Of a stretch of DNA of 64,000 nucleotides, positions 27,907 through 36,110 are shown piece by piece. The position numbers and the translations under genes were made by a program. Each line of letters begins with the position of its first letter. The stretch's first letter is position 1. Under the pieces are notes generated by a model, which saw only the letters and a program-made list of their open reading frames with translations, had not been told where the DNA came from and ran no database searches. The stretch lies in assembly GCF_009758255.1 (NCBI RefSeq), contig NZ_WSEN01000007.1, forward strand, positions 430,622 to 494,621. Reading direction: 5' to 3'. The DNA comes from Microbacterium sp. MAH-37 (GTDB lineage Bacteria; Actinomycetota; Actinomycetes; Actinomycetales; Microbacteriaceae).

Positions 27907-29111
27907 TCCGCGGCCCCTTCGTCGTAGAGGTGGAAGTACCGAGCCGCGGTGTCCATGTCCTTGTCGCCTCGCCCGGAGAGGCATACCGCGATGAGGCCGT
28001 CCGGACCGAGCTCGCGGCCGATGCGCAGCGCGCCGGCAAGGGCGTGCGCGGACTCGATCGCGGGGATGATGCCCTCCGTACGGCTCAGCAGCCGCAGCGC
28101 CTGCATGGCCTCGTCATCGGTCGCGGGGATGTAGTCCGCGCGCCCGATGTCGGCGAGCCAGGAGTGCTCGGGGCCCACGCCCGGATAGTCCAGGCCGGCC
28201 GAGATCGAGTGCGACTCGATGGTCTGGCCGTCCTCGTCCTGCAGCACGTAGGTCTTCGCACCGTGCAGCACACCGGGCCGGCCGCGCTCGATCGAGGCCG
28301 CGTGCTGCTCGGTGTCGACGCCGTCACCGGCCGCCTCGACGCCGTAGAGCTTCACGTCCGCGTCGTCGAGGAACGCGTCGAACATGCCGATCGCGTTCGA
28401 TCCGCCGCCCACGCAGGCGACGACCGCGTCGGGCAGGCGGCCGGCTTCCGCCAGCAGCTGCTCGCGGGCCTCCTCGCCGATGATCTTCTGGAAGTCGCGA
28501 ACCATGGCCGGGAACGGGTGCGGACCCGCTGCCGTGCCGAAGATGTAGTTGGTGCTCTCGACCGTGGCGACCCAGTCGCGGTACGCGTCGTTGATCGCGT
28601 CCTTCAGGGTGCGCGAGCCGGTGGTCACCGGGACGACCTCCGCGCCGAGCAGCCGCATCCTGGCGACGTTCAGCGCCTGGCGCTCAGTGTCGACCTCGCC
28701 CATGTAGATCGTGCAGTCCAAGCCGAACAGCGCCGCCGCCGTCGCCGTGGCGACGCCGTGCTGGCCCGCTCCGGTCTCGGCGATCACCCGAGTCTTGCCG
28801 AGTCGCTTGGTGAGCAGCGCCTGTCCCAGCACGTTGTTGATCTTGTGCGATCCGGTGTGGTTCAGGTCCTCACGCTTGAGGAACACCCGTGCGCCCCCGG
28901 CGTGCTCGGCGAACCGCGGCACCTCCGTCAGGGCCGACGGACGTCCCGCGTACGTGCTCAGCAGGTGAGCGAGTTCGGCTTGGAACTCGGGGTCGGCGAT
29001 CGCGGCGTGGTACGCCTCGGTCAGCTCGTCGATCGCGGCGATGAGGGACTCGGGCATGTAGCGCCCGCCGAAGTCTCCGAAGAAGGGACCGGGCTGATCG
29101 CGCAGACTCAC
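27903..29111 (-). CDS. trpB: Tryptophan synthase beta chain
   Basis: 402-residue PLP enzyme that condenses indole with serine. The Schiff-base lysine is in [14 protein letters not shown], the Glu of the carboxylate site in AETGAGQHG, and the phosphate loop in [12 protein letters not shown]. The GTG start at 29111 is supplied by the end of a 29-bp repeat that also supplies the hisI start. The Shine-Dalgarno is weak (GAAG directly before GTG), so initiation may depend on ribosomes leaving trpC, whose stop is 31 bases upstream. It overlaps trpA. Confidence 0.96.
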   Translation of the reverse strand: MSLRDQPGPFFGDFGGRYMPESLIAAIDELTEAYHAAIADPEFQAELAHLLSTYAGRPSALTEVPRFAEHAGGARVFLKREDLNHTGSHKINNVLGQALLTKRLGKTRVIAETGAGQHGVATATAAALFGLDCTIYMGEVDTERQALNVARMRLLGAEVVPVTTGSRTLKDAINDAYRDWVATVESTNYIFGTAAGPHPFPAMVRDFQKIIGEEAREQLLAEAGRLPDAVVACVGGGSNAIGMFDAFLDDADVKLYGVEAAGDGVDTEQHAASIERGRPGVLHGAKTYVLQDEDGQTIESHSISAGLDYPGVGPEHSWLADIGRADYIPATDDEAMQALRLLSRTEGIIPAIESAHALAGALRIGRELGPDGLIAVCLSGRGDKDMDTAARYFHLYDEGAAE

Positions 29112-29135
29112 TTCGACTCGCTCCGCTCGCTCAGT
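29107..29135 (-). repeat. 29-bp dispersed repeat copy 1 (trpC-trpB junction)
   Basis: Matches 31125-31153 at 28 of 29 positions. On the minus strand it reads ACTGAGCGAGCGGAGCGAG, then one variable base, and ends in GAAGTGAG, which contains the trpB GTG start. Its core is a short GAGCG-rich palindromic unit of a type common in Microbacteriaceae intergenic regions. Confidence 0.75.
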
Positions 29136-29142
29136 ACAGGCA

Positions 29143-29919
29143 CTATCCGACCTCCAGGAAGCTTTTCAGTGTGGCGACCGGGTCGCCGGTGACGAGGGCC
29201 TCGCCGATCAGCACGACGTCGGCGCCCGCCCCGCGGTACCGCGCCACGTCGGCGGGCTCGAGGACGGCGGATTCGGCGATCTTGATCCGGTCTGCAGGGA
29301 TGCGGTCGGACAGCCGGCCGAACAGGTCGCGGTCCAGCTCGAGCGTCTTGAGGTTCCGCGCGTTGATCCCGATGAGCTTCGCGCCCAGGTCGATCGCCTG
29401 CTCCAACTCGTCCGCGTCATGCGTCTCGACGAGTGGGGTCATCCCCAGGTCGAGGATGAGGGCGTAGAGCTCCTGCAGCGTCTTCGCCGGGATGCCGGCC
29501 ACGATCAGCAGGGCGAGGTCGGCACCGGCGGCGCGCGCCTCGAACACCTGGTACGGGGTCGCGATGAAGTCCTTGCGCAGAACAGGAAGGCCCACGTGGG
29601 CGGTGACAGACTCGAGGTCGGCGAGCGACCCGCCGAACCGGCGCTCCTCGGTCAGGACGCTGATCGCGGACGCGCCGCCCTGCTCGTAGAGCCCGGCTTG
29701 GTGGGCGGGGTCGGGGATCTCGGCCAGTGCACCGCGGGACGGGCTGGCGCGCTTGACCTCGGCGATGATCTTGACCCGCTCGGCGGGGGCCAGCGCTGCG
29801 ACGGCGTCGCGTGCGGCGGGGCGCGCGAGCGCATCGCGCTCGACGGCGGCCAGCGGCCTGGTCAGAGCACGACGTTCTGCGTCCTCGACTGCGCCGGCCG
29901 TGAGGTCGGCGAGGACCAT
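29143..29919 (-). CDS. trpC: Indole-3-glycerol phosphate synthase
   Basis: 258-residue TIM-barrel closing the indole ring in tryptophan synthesis. The catalytic Lys and Glu region [36 protein letters not shown] and [15 protein letters not shown] are the standard motifs, and VLIGEALV ends the phosphate site. It is not fused to TrpF. The ATG shares one base with the stop of the upstream small membrane protein gene (TGATG). It is followed by the repeat and trpB. Confidence 0.96.
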   Translation of the reverse strand: MVLADLTAGAVEDAERRALTRPLAAVERDALARPAARDAVAALAPAERVKIIAEVKRASPSRGALAEIPDPAHQAGLYEQGGASAISVLTEERRFGGSLADLESVTAHVGLPVLRKDFIATPYQVFEARAAGADLALLIVAGIPAKTLQELYALILDLGMTPLVETHDADELEQAIDLGAKLIGINARNLKTLELDRDLFGRLSDRIPADRIKIAESAVLEPADVARYRGAGADVVLIGEALVTGDPVATLKSFLEVG

Positions 29920-30149
29920 CAGTGGCCCTTCGGCGAGTACTTGGGGCCGTTCACCCCGTAGCCGGCCTTGGCCATCGCCCAGCCCACGATCGGGCCGATG
30001 ACGATGACGACGACGGAGGCCCACACGAGAGGGGGCTGCTCGAGGCAGAAGAACAGCGTGGCCAGCCCGACGCCGACCAGCATGATCACGACCGCGGTCC
30101 ACGCGGCAGGCGAGTGTCCGTGTCCAGGGTCTGCGATCGAATTGCTCAT
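29919..30149 (-). CDS. HGxxPAAW-family small membrane protein
   Basis: 76-residue protein with the diagnostic HGHSPAAW near the N-terminus and two transmembrane helices (about 17-36 and 42-60). The family is confined to actinobacterial tryptophan loci and has no proven function. ATG at 30149 follows a strong GGAGGAAG. A TAGACT box at 30179-30184 could give an internal promoter for this gene and trpCBA. Its stop overlaps the trpC start, so it is tightly coupled to trpC. Confidence 0.8.
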   Translation of the reverse strand: MSNSIADPGHGHSPAAWTAVVIMLVGVGLATLFFCLEQPPLVWASVVVIVIGPIVGWAMAKAGYGVNGPKYSPKGH

Positions 30150-30191
30150 GTTCTTCCTCCGGGTGGTCGGCGTACGGTCAGTCTATCGGGA

Positions 30192-30776
30192 TCAGCGGGT
30201 CGGATCGGTGCCACGCGAGAGGTCGTCCCAGGAATCGACGGCGTCGAGCGGGCCCTGGTGCGCGGCGTGGGGAGCGTCGTCGGTGCGGTAGCGGCGTCCG
30301 CCACTCTTCCACCCCCTGGCGGTCACGGCCGTGAACCCGGCGGTGAGCAGCATCAGGAACCAGCAGCACAGGGCGATCACGGGCCAGGCAGTGGGTGTGA
30401 CCGCCGCGACGATCTCGTGCAGCGCCGAGTCTCCCGCAAGGCCGGTCTTCTCCGCGACGACGCCGCCGACCACGGTCAGCGGCGGTGCTGCCACCAGCGG
30501 GATCGTGGCGATGATCAGCACCACGGCCGCGCCCGCCGCGAGAGCGGCGAACACGTAACGCAGCACGAGGCCGACGATCGAGAGCGCCGCCCCGAGGGCG
30601 AGCGCAGCCAGTGACAGCGGGGCGAGCAGCGCGACCGCGTCGGATCCGGCGACGAGGATCGGCTCCGAGCCGTCCACGCGGGTGACCGTGAGCCAGGTCT
30701 GGGTGGCGGAGATCACGCCCATTCCTCCGGCGAGGAGGAAGCCCAGCACGGCGATCAGACGGCCTCGGGCGCTCAT
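30192..30776 (-). CDS. Trp operon-associated membrane protein (TIGR02234-like)
   Basis: 194-residue protein with about four transmembrane helices, beginning [26 protein letters not shown]. The hydrophilic C-terminus contains RRYRTDDA and a [14 protein letters not shown] ending typical of this actinobacterial family found beside trpE and trpC. No function is established. Its ATG overlaps the hisI stop (ATGA), the position where trpE usually sits in related genomes. Confidence 0.8.
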   Translation of the reverse strand: MSARGRLIAVLGFLLAGGMGVISATQTWLTVTRVDGSEPILVAGSDAVALLAPLSLAALALGAALSIVGLVLRYVFAALAAGAAVVLIIATIPLVAAPPLTVVGGVVAEKTGLAGDSALHEIVAAVTPTAWPVIALCCWFLMLLTAGFTAVTARGWKSGGRRYRTDDAPHAAHQGPLDAVDSWDDLSRGTDPTR

Positions 30777-31129
30777 GCCTGCTCGCCCCCGATCACCGCG
30801 TCGAGGTCACGGCCGTCGAAACAGGTCCGGGTGCCGGTGTGGCACGCGGCCCCGGTCTGGTCGACCTGCAGCAGGATCGTGTCGCCGTCGCAGTCGATCC
30901 GCGCGCCGCGGACGGTCTGGATGTGACCGGAGGTGTCGCCCTTGCGCCAGTACTCCTGACGCGACCGGGACCAGTACGTGACGCGGCCGGTGGTCAGCGT
31001 CCGGCGCAGCGCCTCGGCATCCACCCAGGCGAGCATGAGCACCTCCCGGGTGTCCCACTGCTGCACGATCACCGGAGCCAGCCCGTCGGCGTTCCACGCG
31101 ACGTTCGCGATCTGATCCTCGACGCTCAC
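30773..31129 (-). CDS. hisI: Phosphoribosyl-AMP cyclohydrolase
   Basis: 118-residue enzyme opening the adenine ring of PR-AMP in histidine synthesis. [28 protein letters not shown] and the metal-binding cysteines of [12 protein letters not shown] are the family core. It is a stand-alone cyclohydrolase, with HisE encoded separately in the same cluster. GTG at 31129 overlaps the hisF stop (GTGA) and lies at the end of the second copy of the 29-bp repeat. A longer in-frame start would translate the repeat and is rejected. Confidence 0.95.
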   Translation of the reverse strand: MSVEDQIANVAWNADGLAPVIVQQWDTREVLMLAWVDAEALRRTLTTGRVTYWSRSRQEYWRKGDTSGHIQTVRGARIDCDGDTILLQVDQTGAACHTGTRTCFDGRDLDAVIGGEQA

Positions 31130-31153
31130 TTCGTCTCGCTCCGCTCGCTCAGT
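31125..31153 (-). repeat. 29-bp dispersed repeat copy 2 (hisF-hisI junction)
   Basis: One mismatch to 29107-29135. Here it lies inside the hisF 3' end, encoding the tail LSERSETK, and its terminal GTGA gives both the hisF stop and the hisI start. Confidence 0.75.
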
Positions 31154-31920
31154 GCGGCGCATCGAACGATCACCCCGTCCGCACGGAGGGCCTCCTTGAC
31201 CTGCCCGACCGTGAGCATGCCGCTGTGGAACACGCTGGCGGCGAGCACGGCATCCGCGCCCGCGCCGATCGCCGGCGGGAAGTCGGATACGCGACCGGCG
31301 CCGCCGGAGGCGATCACCGGCACCGAGGCGACCTCGCGCATCAGCCGGATCAGCTCCAGGTCGAAGCCGTCCTGGGTGCCGTCGGCGTCGATCGAGTTGA
31401 CCAGCAGTTCACCGGCACCGCGCTCGGTGGCCTCACGGGCCCAGACGGCGGCATCCAGGGTCGTCTCGGTGCGGCCGCCGTGCGTCGTGACGACGAATCC
31501 GGACGGTGCGCCGGAGGCGCGCTTCACGTCGAGGGAGAGCACCAGCACCTGAGCCCCGAAGCGATCCGCGATCTCGTCGATCAGGTCGGGTCGCGCGATC
31601 GCGGCGGAGTTCACACCGACCTTGTCTGCACCCACACCGAGCAGCCGGGCGACGTCCTCGGTGGAGCGCACCCCTCCCCCGACGGTGAGCGGCACGAACA
31701 CCTGCTCGGCGGTCCGCTGCACGACGTCGTAGGTCGTGGCTCGGGCATCCACCGTCGCAGTGACGTCGAGGAAGGTGATCTCATCGGCACCCTGCGCCGC
31801 GTAGTGCGCGGCCAGCTCGACCGGGTCGCCCATGTCGCGCAGGTTCTGGAAGTTGACGCCCTTCACGACGCGGCCGGCGGCCACGTCCAGGCACGGGATG
31901 ACACGGGACGCGAGCGTCAT
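31126..31920 (-). CDS. hisF: Imidazole glycerol phosphate synthase cyclase subunit
   Basis: 264-residue TIM-barrel that with HisH forms imidazole glycerol phosphate and [31 protein letters not shown] with the catalytic Asp, [10 protein letters not shown] and [13 protein letters not shown] mark the two half-barrels. The C-terminal residues SERSETK come from an inserted repeat and probably are not part of the native fold. The ATG at 31920 shares one base with the hisG stop. HisH and HisA are not in this window. Confidence 0.95.
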   Translation of the reverse strand: MTLASRVIPCLDVAAGRVVKGVNFQNLRDMGDPVELAAHYAAQGADEITFLDVTATVDARATTYDVVQRTAEQVFVPLTVGGGVRSTEDVARLLGVGADKVGVNSAAIARPDLIDEIADRFGAQVLVLSLDVKRASGAPSGFVVTTHGGRTETTLDAAVWAREATERGAGELLVNSIDADGTQDGFDLELIRLMREVASVPVIASGGAGRVSDFPPAIGAGADAVLAASVFHSGMLTVGQVKEALRADGVIVRCAALSERSETK

Positions 31921-32762
31921 CAGAGCCTCGCGGCGTGGATCGCGGTGACCAGGATCGCCCGCGCGCCCAGCGCGTACAGATCGTCCATCACCTGGTTCAT
32001 GCCCTTGCGCGGGATCATCACCCGAACAGCCACCCACTCCGGATCGCGCAGCGGCGAGATCGTCGGCGATTCCCGACCGCCGGCGATGGCGGTGGCCTGA
32101 TCCACCAGCCCGGCGGGCAGGTCGTAGTCCAGCAGCACGTACCGGCGGGCCACCATGACGCCGCGCAGACGGCGCAGCAGCCTGTCGGTGCCCTCTACGT
32201 CTCCAGGGCGGCTGATGAGCACGGCCTCCGACTCGATGATCACCGGGCCGAAGATCTCGAGGCCGGCCTGTCGCAGGGTCGTGCCGGTCTCCACGACGTC
32301 AGCGATCACGTCGGCCACACCGAGCCGCACCGCCGATTCGACGGCGCCGTCCAGCGGCACCAGCACGGCACTCACGCCGTTCTCACGCAGGAAGTCGTCG
32401 ACGAGGCCGGGGTAGGCGGATGCCACGCGCACGCCCTCGAGGTCCTGGATCGTGGAGTACTTCCCGGGAGGGGCAGCGAAACGGAAGGTCGAGCGGGCGA
32501 ACCCGAGCTGCTCGATCTCGCGCGCGTCGTCCTGCCGCACGTCGCGCAGCAGGTCACGCCCGGTGATGCCCACGTCGAGGGCGCCGGATGCCACGTAGGT
32601 GGCGATGTCACGGGGACGGAGGTAGAAGAACTCGACGTCGCTGTCGGCGTCGATGACGTGCAGGGTCTTCGGGTCGCGGCGACCGGTGTAGCCGGCCTCC
32701 GCGAGCATCTCGGCCGCTGTCTCTGACAGCGAGCCCTTGTTCGGAACGGCGATGCGGAGCAT
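31920..32762 (-). CDS. hisG: ATP phosphoribosyltransferase, long form
   Basis: 280-residue first enzyme of histidine synthesis (ATP plus PRPP to PR-ATP). [13 protein letters not shown] starts domain [11 protein letters not shown] and the PRPP loop [14 protein letters not shown] are intact. The C-terminal domain (about 205-280, ending [20 protein letters not shown]) is the histidine-sensing regulatory domain, so this is the HisZ-independent long form. The Shine-Dalgarno GAAGGAT precedes the ATG. Forty bases separate it from hisE. Confidence 0.96.
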   Translation of the reverse strand: MLRIAVPNKGSLSETAAEMLAEAGYTGRRDPKTLHVIDADSDVEFFYLRPRDIATYVASGALDVGITGRDLLRDVRQDDAREIEQLGFARSTFRFAAPPGKYSTIQDLEGVRVASAYPGLVDDFLRENGVSAVLVPLDGAVESAVRLGVADVIADVVETGTTLRQAGLEIFGPVIIESEAVLISRPGDVEGTDRLLRRLRGVMVARRYVLLDYDLPAGLVDQATAIAGGRESPTISPLRDPEWVAVRVMIPRKGMNQVMDDLYALGARAILVTAIHAARL

Positions 32763-32802
32763 GGGGATCCTTCGGGTCGAACGAGTCTGTGGCGGAGCGC
32801 GC

Positions 32803-33066
32803 TCACAGATGTCGGTAGACGTCCTGGAGATCCAGACCCTTCGCGAGCATCATCACCTGCAGGTGGTACAGCAGCTGCGAGATCTCCTCGGCCGCCTCTT
32901 CCTTGGACTCGTACTCTGCGGCCATCCACACCTCGGCGGCCTCTTCGACGATCTTCTTGCCGATGGCGTGCACGCCGCGGTCGAGCTGCGCGACCGTACC
33001 CGATCCGTCAGGACGGGTCCTCGCTGTCTCGGTCAGCTCGGCGAACAGCTCGTCGAAAGTCTTCAC
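32803..33066 (-). CDS. hisE: Phosphoribosyl-ATP pyrophosphatase
   Basis: 87-residue all-alpha enzyme removing pyrophosphate from [43 protein letters not shown] carries the E-E-x2-E and E-x2-D/Q metal motif of the MazG-like fold. The GTG start at 33066 overlaps the rpe stop (GTGA), coupling histidine synthesis to the pentose-phosphate gene that makes PRPP precursors. A TAGCCT six bases upstream resembles a leaderless -10 box, but coupling to rpe is the simpler reading. Confidence 0.95.
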   Translation of the reverse strand: MKTFDELFAELTETARTRPDGSGTVAQLDRGVHAIGKKIVEEAAEVWMAAEYESKEEAAEEISQLLYHLQVMMLAKGLDLQDVYRHL

Positions 33067-33731
33067 CCCTCAAGGCTAGCGGCTCGCGCGCGGTCGCGAA
33101 GACCTGTGACGGCCGCCTCGACGTCATCGGCCCCGTACACCGCAGAACCCGCCACGAACGTGTCGGCGCCGGCCTCGGCGGCCTGCGCGATGGTGTCGAA
33201 GGAGATTCCGCCGTCGACCTGCAGCCACACGTCCGACCCGCGACGGCGGGCCTCGTCGCGCAGCGAGCGCAGCTTCGGCATGGTCTCCGGCATGAAGCCC
33301 TGCCCGCCGAAGCCCGGCTCCACCGTCATCACCAGGATCTGGTCGAACTCGTCGAGGATGTCGTACAGCGGCTCGCCCGCGGTGCCGGGCTTGATCGCGA
33401 CGCCTGCGCGGGCGCCGATGTCGCGCAGCCTGCGCGCGAGCGCGACCGGATCTGCCGCGGCCTCGAGGTGGAAGGTGACGCTCGCTGCCCCGATCTCCGC
33501 GTAGCCCGGCGCCCAGCGGTCGGGATCGGTGATCATGAGGTGCACGTCGAGCGGGATCGGGCTGGTCGCCTGGATGCGCTCCACCATCTGCGGGCCGAAC
33601 GTGAGGTTCGGCACGAAGTGGTTGTCCATCACGTCGACGTGCGCGAAGTCGGCGCTGGCGATCCGCGCCAGCTCGGCCTGCATGTTGACGAAGTCGGCGG
33701 CGAGGATGCTGGGGTTGATGCGCGGGTTCAT
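33063..33731 (-). CDS. rpe: Ribulose-phosphate 3-epimerase
   Basis: 222-residue TIM-barrel interconverting ribulose 5-phosphate and xylulose 5-phosphate. [27 protein letters not shown] with metal ligands, [19 protein letters not shown] and VDGGI give the complete active site. ATG at 33731 overlaps the rsmB stop by four bases. The longer upstream open frame is antisense-like composition within rsmB and is rejected. Confidence 0.96.
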   Translation of the reverse strand: MNPRINPSILAADFVNMQAELARIASADFAHVDVMDNHFVPNLTFGPQMVERIQATSPIPLDVHLMITDPDRWAPGYAEIGAASVTFHLEAAADPVALARRLRDIGARAGVAIKPGTAGEPLYDILDEFDQILVMTVEPGFGGQGFMPETMPKLRSLRDEARRRGSDVWLQVDGGISFDTIAQAAEAGADTFVAGSAVYGADDVEAAVTGLRDRARAASLEG

Positions 33732-35170
33732 CGGCTCTCTCCTTCGGGAGCGCGCTGCAGCAGCGCGAGGAACATGGCGTCGGTGTTGTGGCGATGCGGC
33801 CAGAGCTGCACCCGGCCGGAACCGTCGTCTGCGAGGTCGATCGAAGACCGGGCCACGCCTGCCAGCACGGCGCGCGCGTCCAGCTCCACCAGATCGTCGC
33901 GGTCGCGCAGCACCTCCGAGACCACGCCGGTGGTCTCCGCCAGGTGCGGTGAGCAGGTCACGTACGCGACGATGCCGCCGGGCGCCAGCGCCGACACCGC
34001 GGCGGTGAGCAGTTCGGTCTGCAGGGCGACCAGGTCCGCGACATCCGCCGGTGTCTTCCGCCAGCGCGCCTCGGGCCGGCGGCGCAGCGCCCCGAGCCCG
34101 GTGCACGGCGCGTCGACGAGGATGCGGTCGAAGGCGCCGGGGCGGGATGCCGCGAGCGTGCGACCATCCTCCTCGTGGACCGTCACCTCGCCGGACACAG
34201 CGCGCAGCGCGTTGCGTACCAGGCCGGCTCGGGCCGGGACGACCTCGTTGGCCTCGAGGACCGCTCCGCTCTCCTGCGCGATCGCGGCCAGCAGCGCAGT
34301 CTTGCCGCCCGGGCCCGCGCACAGGTCGAGCCACTGCTCACCGGCGATGATGGGCCGTGCGGCGGCCAGTGCCAGTGCGACCAGCTGGGATCCCTCGTCC
34401 TGCACCCGCACCGTGCCCGCGGCATCCGCCACCACACGGTGCGGATCGCCGCCCGGCGAGGCGAACGCGGTCGGCGCGTAACGACGCCGCGGATCCCCGG
34501 GCTCGGCGAGCCCGGGGAGAGCCACCAGAGTGACCTCGGGCGAGGCGTTGTCCGCGGCGAGCAGGGCGTCGAGTTCGTCCTCGCGCCCCTCCGCGGCGAG
34601 GGCTCGGCGCAGAGCGCGGATGATCCACACCGGGTGCGCGGTCCGCAGCGACAGACGCTCGTCGTCGGACCGGGCTGCGCTCTCGATGGCCTGCTGCCAG
34701 GCTCCGGGGGTGTCCCTGCCGATGCGGCGCAGTACGGCGTTCGCGAAGCCCGCGGCTCCCCTGCCCTGCGCGGTCGCGACCAGGTTGACCGACTCGTTCA
34801 CAGCCGCGTGCCCGGCGACACGGGTGGAGAGCAGCTGATGCGTGCCGAGCCGCAGGGCGTCGAGCACCGCAGGATCGATCTCGGATGCCGGACGGCCCGC
34901 GGCCGCGGCGATGATGGCGTCGTACGTCCCCTGCCGGCGCAGCGTGCCATACGTGAGCTCGGTGGCGAGGGCTGCGTCCTTCTGATCGAGACCCGCCTCG
35001 GCGATGCTCGTCGGCAGCAGCAGGTTCGCGTAGGCGTCGGACTCGGTGACGGCACGCAGCACGCCGTAGGCGACGGCGCGGGCGGGCTGGACCGTGCGGT
35101 CGGGTCCCCGGCCGACCCCGGATCGCTGCGGCCGACGTCCGCGCTGGGGACGGCGCTCCTGCCCGCTCAT
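33728..35170 (-). CDS. rsmB: RsmB/NOP-family rRNA (cytosine-5)-methyltransferase
   Basis: 480-residue m5C methyltransferase, probably for 16S rRNA. The N-terminal NusB-like RNA-binding domain (about 25-160) has ARAVAYGVLRAV and ELTYGTLRRQ. The C-terminal SAM domain carries motif I LDLCAGPGGKTALLA, motif IV DAPCTGLGALRRRPEARW and motif VI VTCSPHLAETT; the two cysteines are the release base and nucleophile of this class. The first 20 residues are Arg- and Gln-rich. ATG at 35170 overlaps the fmt stop (ATGA). Confidence 0.93.
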   Translation of the reverse strand: MSGQERRPQRGRRPQRSGVGRGPDRTVQPARAVAYGVLRAVTESDAYANLLLPTSIAEAGLDQKDAALATELTYGTLRRQGTYDAIIAAAAGRPASEIDPAVLDALRLGTHQLLSTRVAGHAAVNESVNLVATAQGRGAAGFANAVLRRIGRDTPGAWQQAIESAARSDDERLSLRTAHPVWIIRALRRALAAEGREDELDALLAADNASPEVTLVALPGLAEPGDPRRRYAPTAFASPGGDPHRVVADAAGTVRVQDEGSQLVALALAAARPIIAGEQWLDLCAGPGGKTALLAAIAQESGAVLEANEVVPARAGLVRNALRAVSGEVTVHEEDGRTLAASRPGAFDRILVDAPCTGLGALRRRPEARWRKTPADVADLVALQTELLTAAVSALAPGGIVAYVTCSPHLAETTGVVSEVLRDRDDLVELDARAVLAGVARSSIDLADDGSGRVQLWPHRHNTDAMFLALLQRAPEGESR

Positions 35171-36084
35171 GCGCCCGCTCGCAGCGTCTCGTCGCGCTGA
35201 CCGCGCCACCAGTCAGCGGCGGGCATGGCGCCCTTGCCGGCCGGTTGCACGCGGGTCACGGCAAGCGGCGCACTCGCGGTGCCGATCAGGATGCGGCGCT
35301 TCTCCCCCACTATCCGCCCAGGCTCGATCGGCGCGGCATCCGTCGCGGGAGCCGCCTCGAGCACTTTGAGCCGCGCACCCGCGACTTCCGTGTGCGCCCC
35401 AGGCTCCGGGGTGATGCCGCGGAACCTGGCGTACACCTCGTCGAGCGGGCGGTTCCAGTCCAGCAGTCCGTCGGCGAGGACGAGCTTGGGAGCGAAGGTG
35501 GGCTCGCCGGTCTGCGGAACAGCCTGGGCAGTGCCGGCTGCGATCCCGGCGACGACGTCCACGGTCAGCGCGGCCCCGTCCTCGGCGAGGATTCCGAGAG
35601 CATCGGCGGCGGTGGCGGTTCCCGGCAGCGACACCGGGCGCATGCCGTACACGTCGCCGGCATCCAGCTCGGGGACGAGCCGGAACACGCTCACCCCGAG
35701 CGACTCGTCGCCGGCGATCAGCGCGCGCTGCACGGGTGCCGCGCCGCGCCAGCGCGGGAGCAACGAGAAGTGCAGGTTGATCCAGCCGTGGCCGGGTGCG
35801 GACAGCAGCGGCTCACGGACCAGGCCGCCGAAGGCGACGATGACACCGAGTTCCGGGCGCAGCGCGGTGATCGCGTCGGTCGCCTCGGCGTCGAGCCTGG
35901 CGGCCTTGATCACGGGGATGCCGAGCTCGTCCGCCACCTGCGCGACGGGCGACGGAGTCAGCACGCGCCGTCGTCCGAGGGGCGCGTCGGGGCGGGTGAC
36001 GACGGCCACGATGTCGTGCAGCGGGGCGAGTGCCCGCAGGGTGGGGACCGCCGCATCGGGGGTGCCGGCGAAGACGAGTCGCAT
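35167..36084 (-). CDS. fmt: Methionyl-tRNA formyltransferase
   Basis: 305-residue enzyme formylating initiator Met-tRNA with 10-formyl-THF. RLVFAGTPDAAVPTLRAL begins the Rossmann domain. NLHFSLLPRWRGAAPVQRALIAGD contains the catalytic Asn/His region of the formyltransferase family, followed by LDAGDVYG. The C-terminal OB-like domain (about 205-305) binds tRNA. GGAG lies eight bases before ATG 36084. No def gene is adjacent; the neighbours are priA upstream and rsmB downstream. Confidence 0.96.
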   Translation of the reverse strand: MRLVFAGTPDAAVPTLRALAPLHDIVAVVTRPDAPLGRRRVLTPSPVAQVADELGIPVIKAARLDAEATDAITALRPELGVIVAFGGLVREPLLSAPGHGWINLHFSLLPRWRGAAPVQRALIAGDESLGVSVFRLVPELDAGDVYGMRPVSLPGTATAADALGILAEDGAALTVDVVAGIAAGTAQAVPQTGEPTFAPKLVLADGLLDWNRPLDEVYARFRGITPEPGAHTEVAGARLKVLEAAPATDAAPIEPGRIVGEKRRILIGTASAPLAVTRVQPAGKGAMPAADWWRGQRDETLRAGA

Positions 36085-36110
36085 GAAGGTGCTCCGGAGG
36101 GTGAGGGGCG

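Noticed and set aside
33067..33080. Leaderless promoter for hisE (TAGCCT six bases before GTG)
   Set aside because: The hisE start overlaps the rpe stop inside an operon, so translational coupling explains it; the box may be chance.
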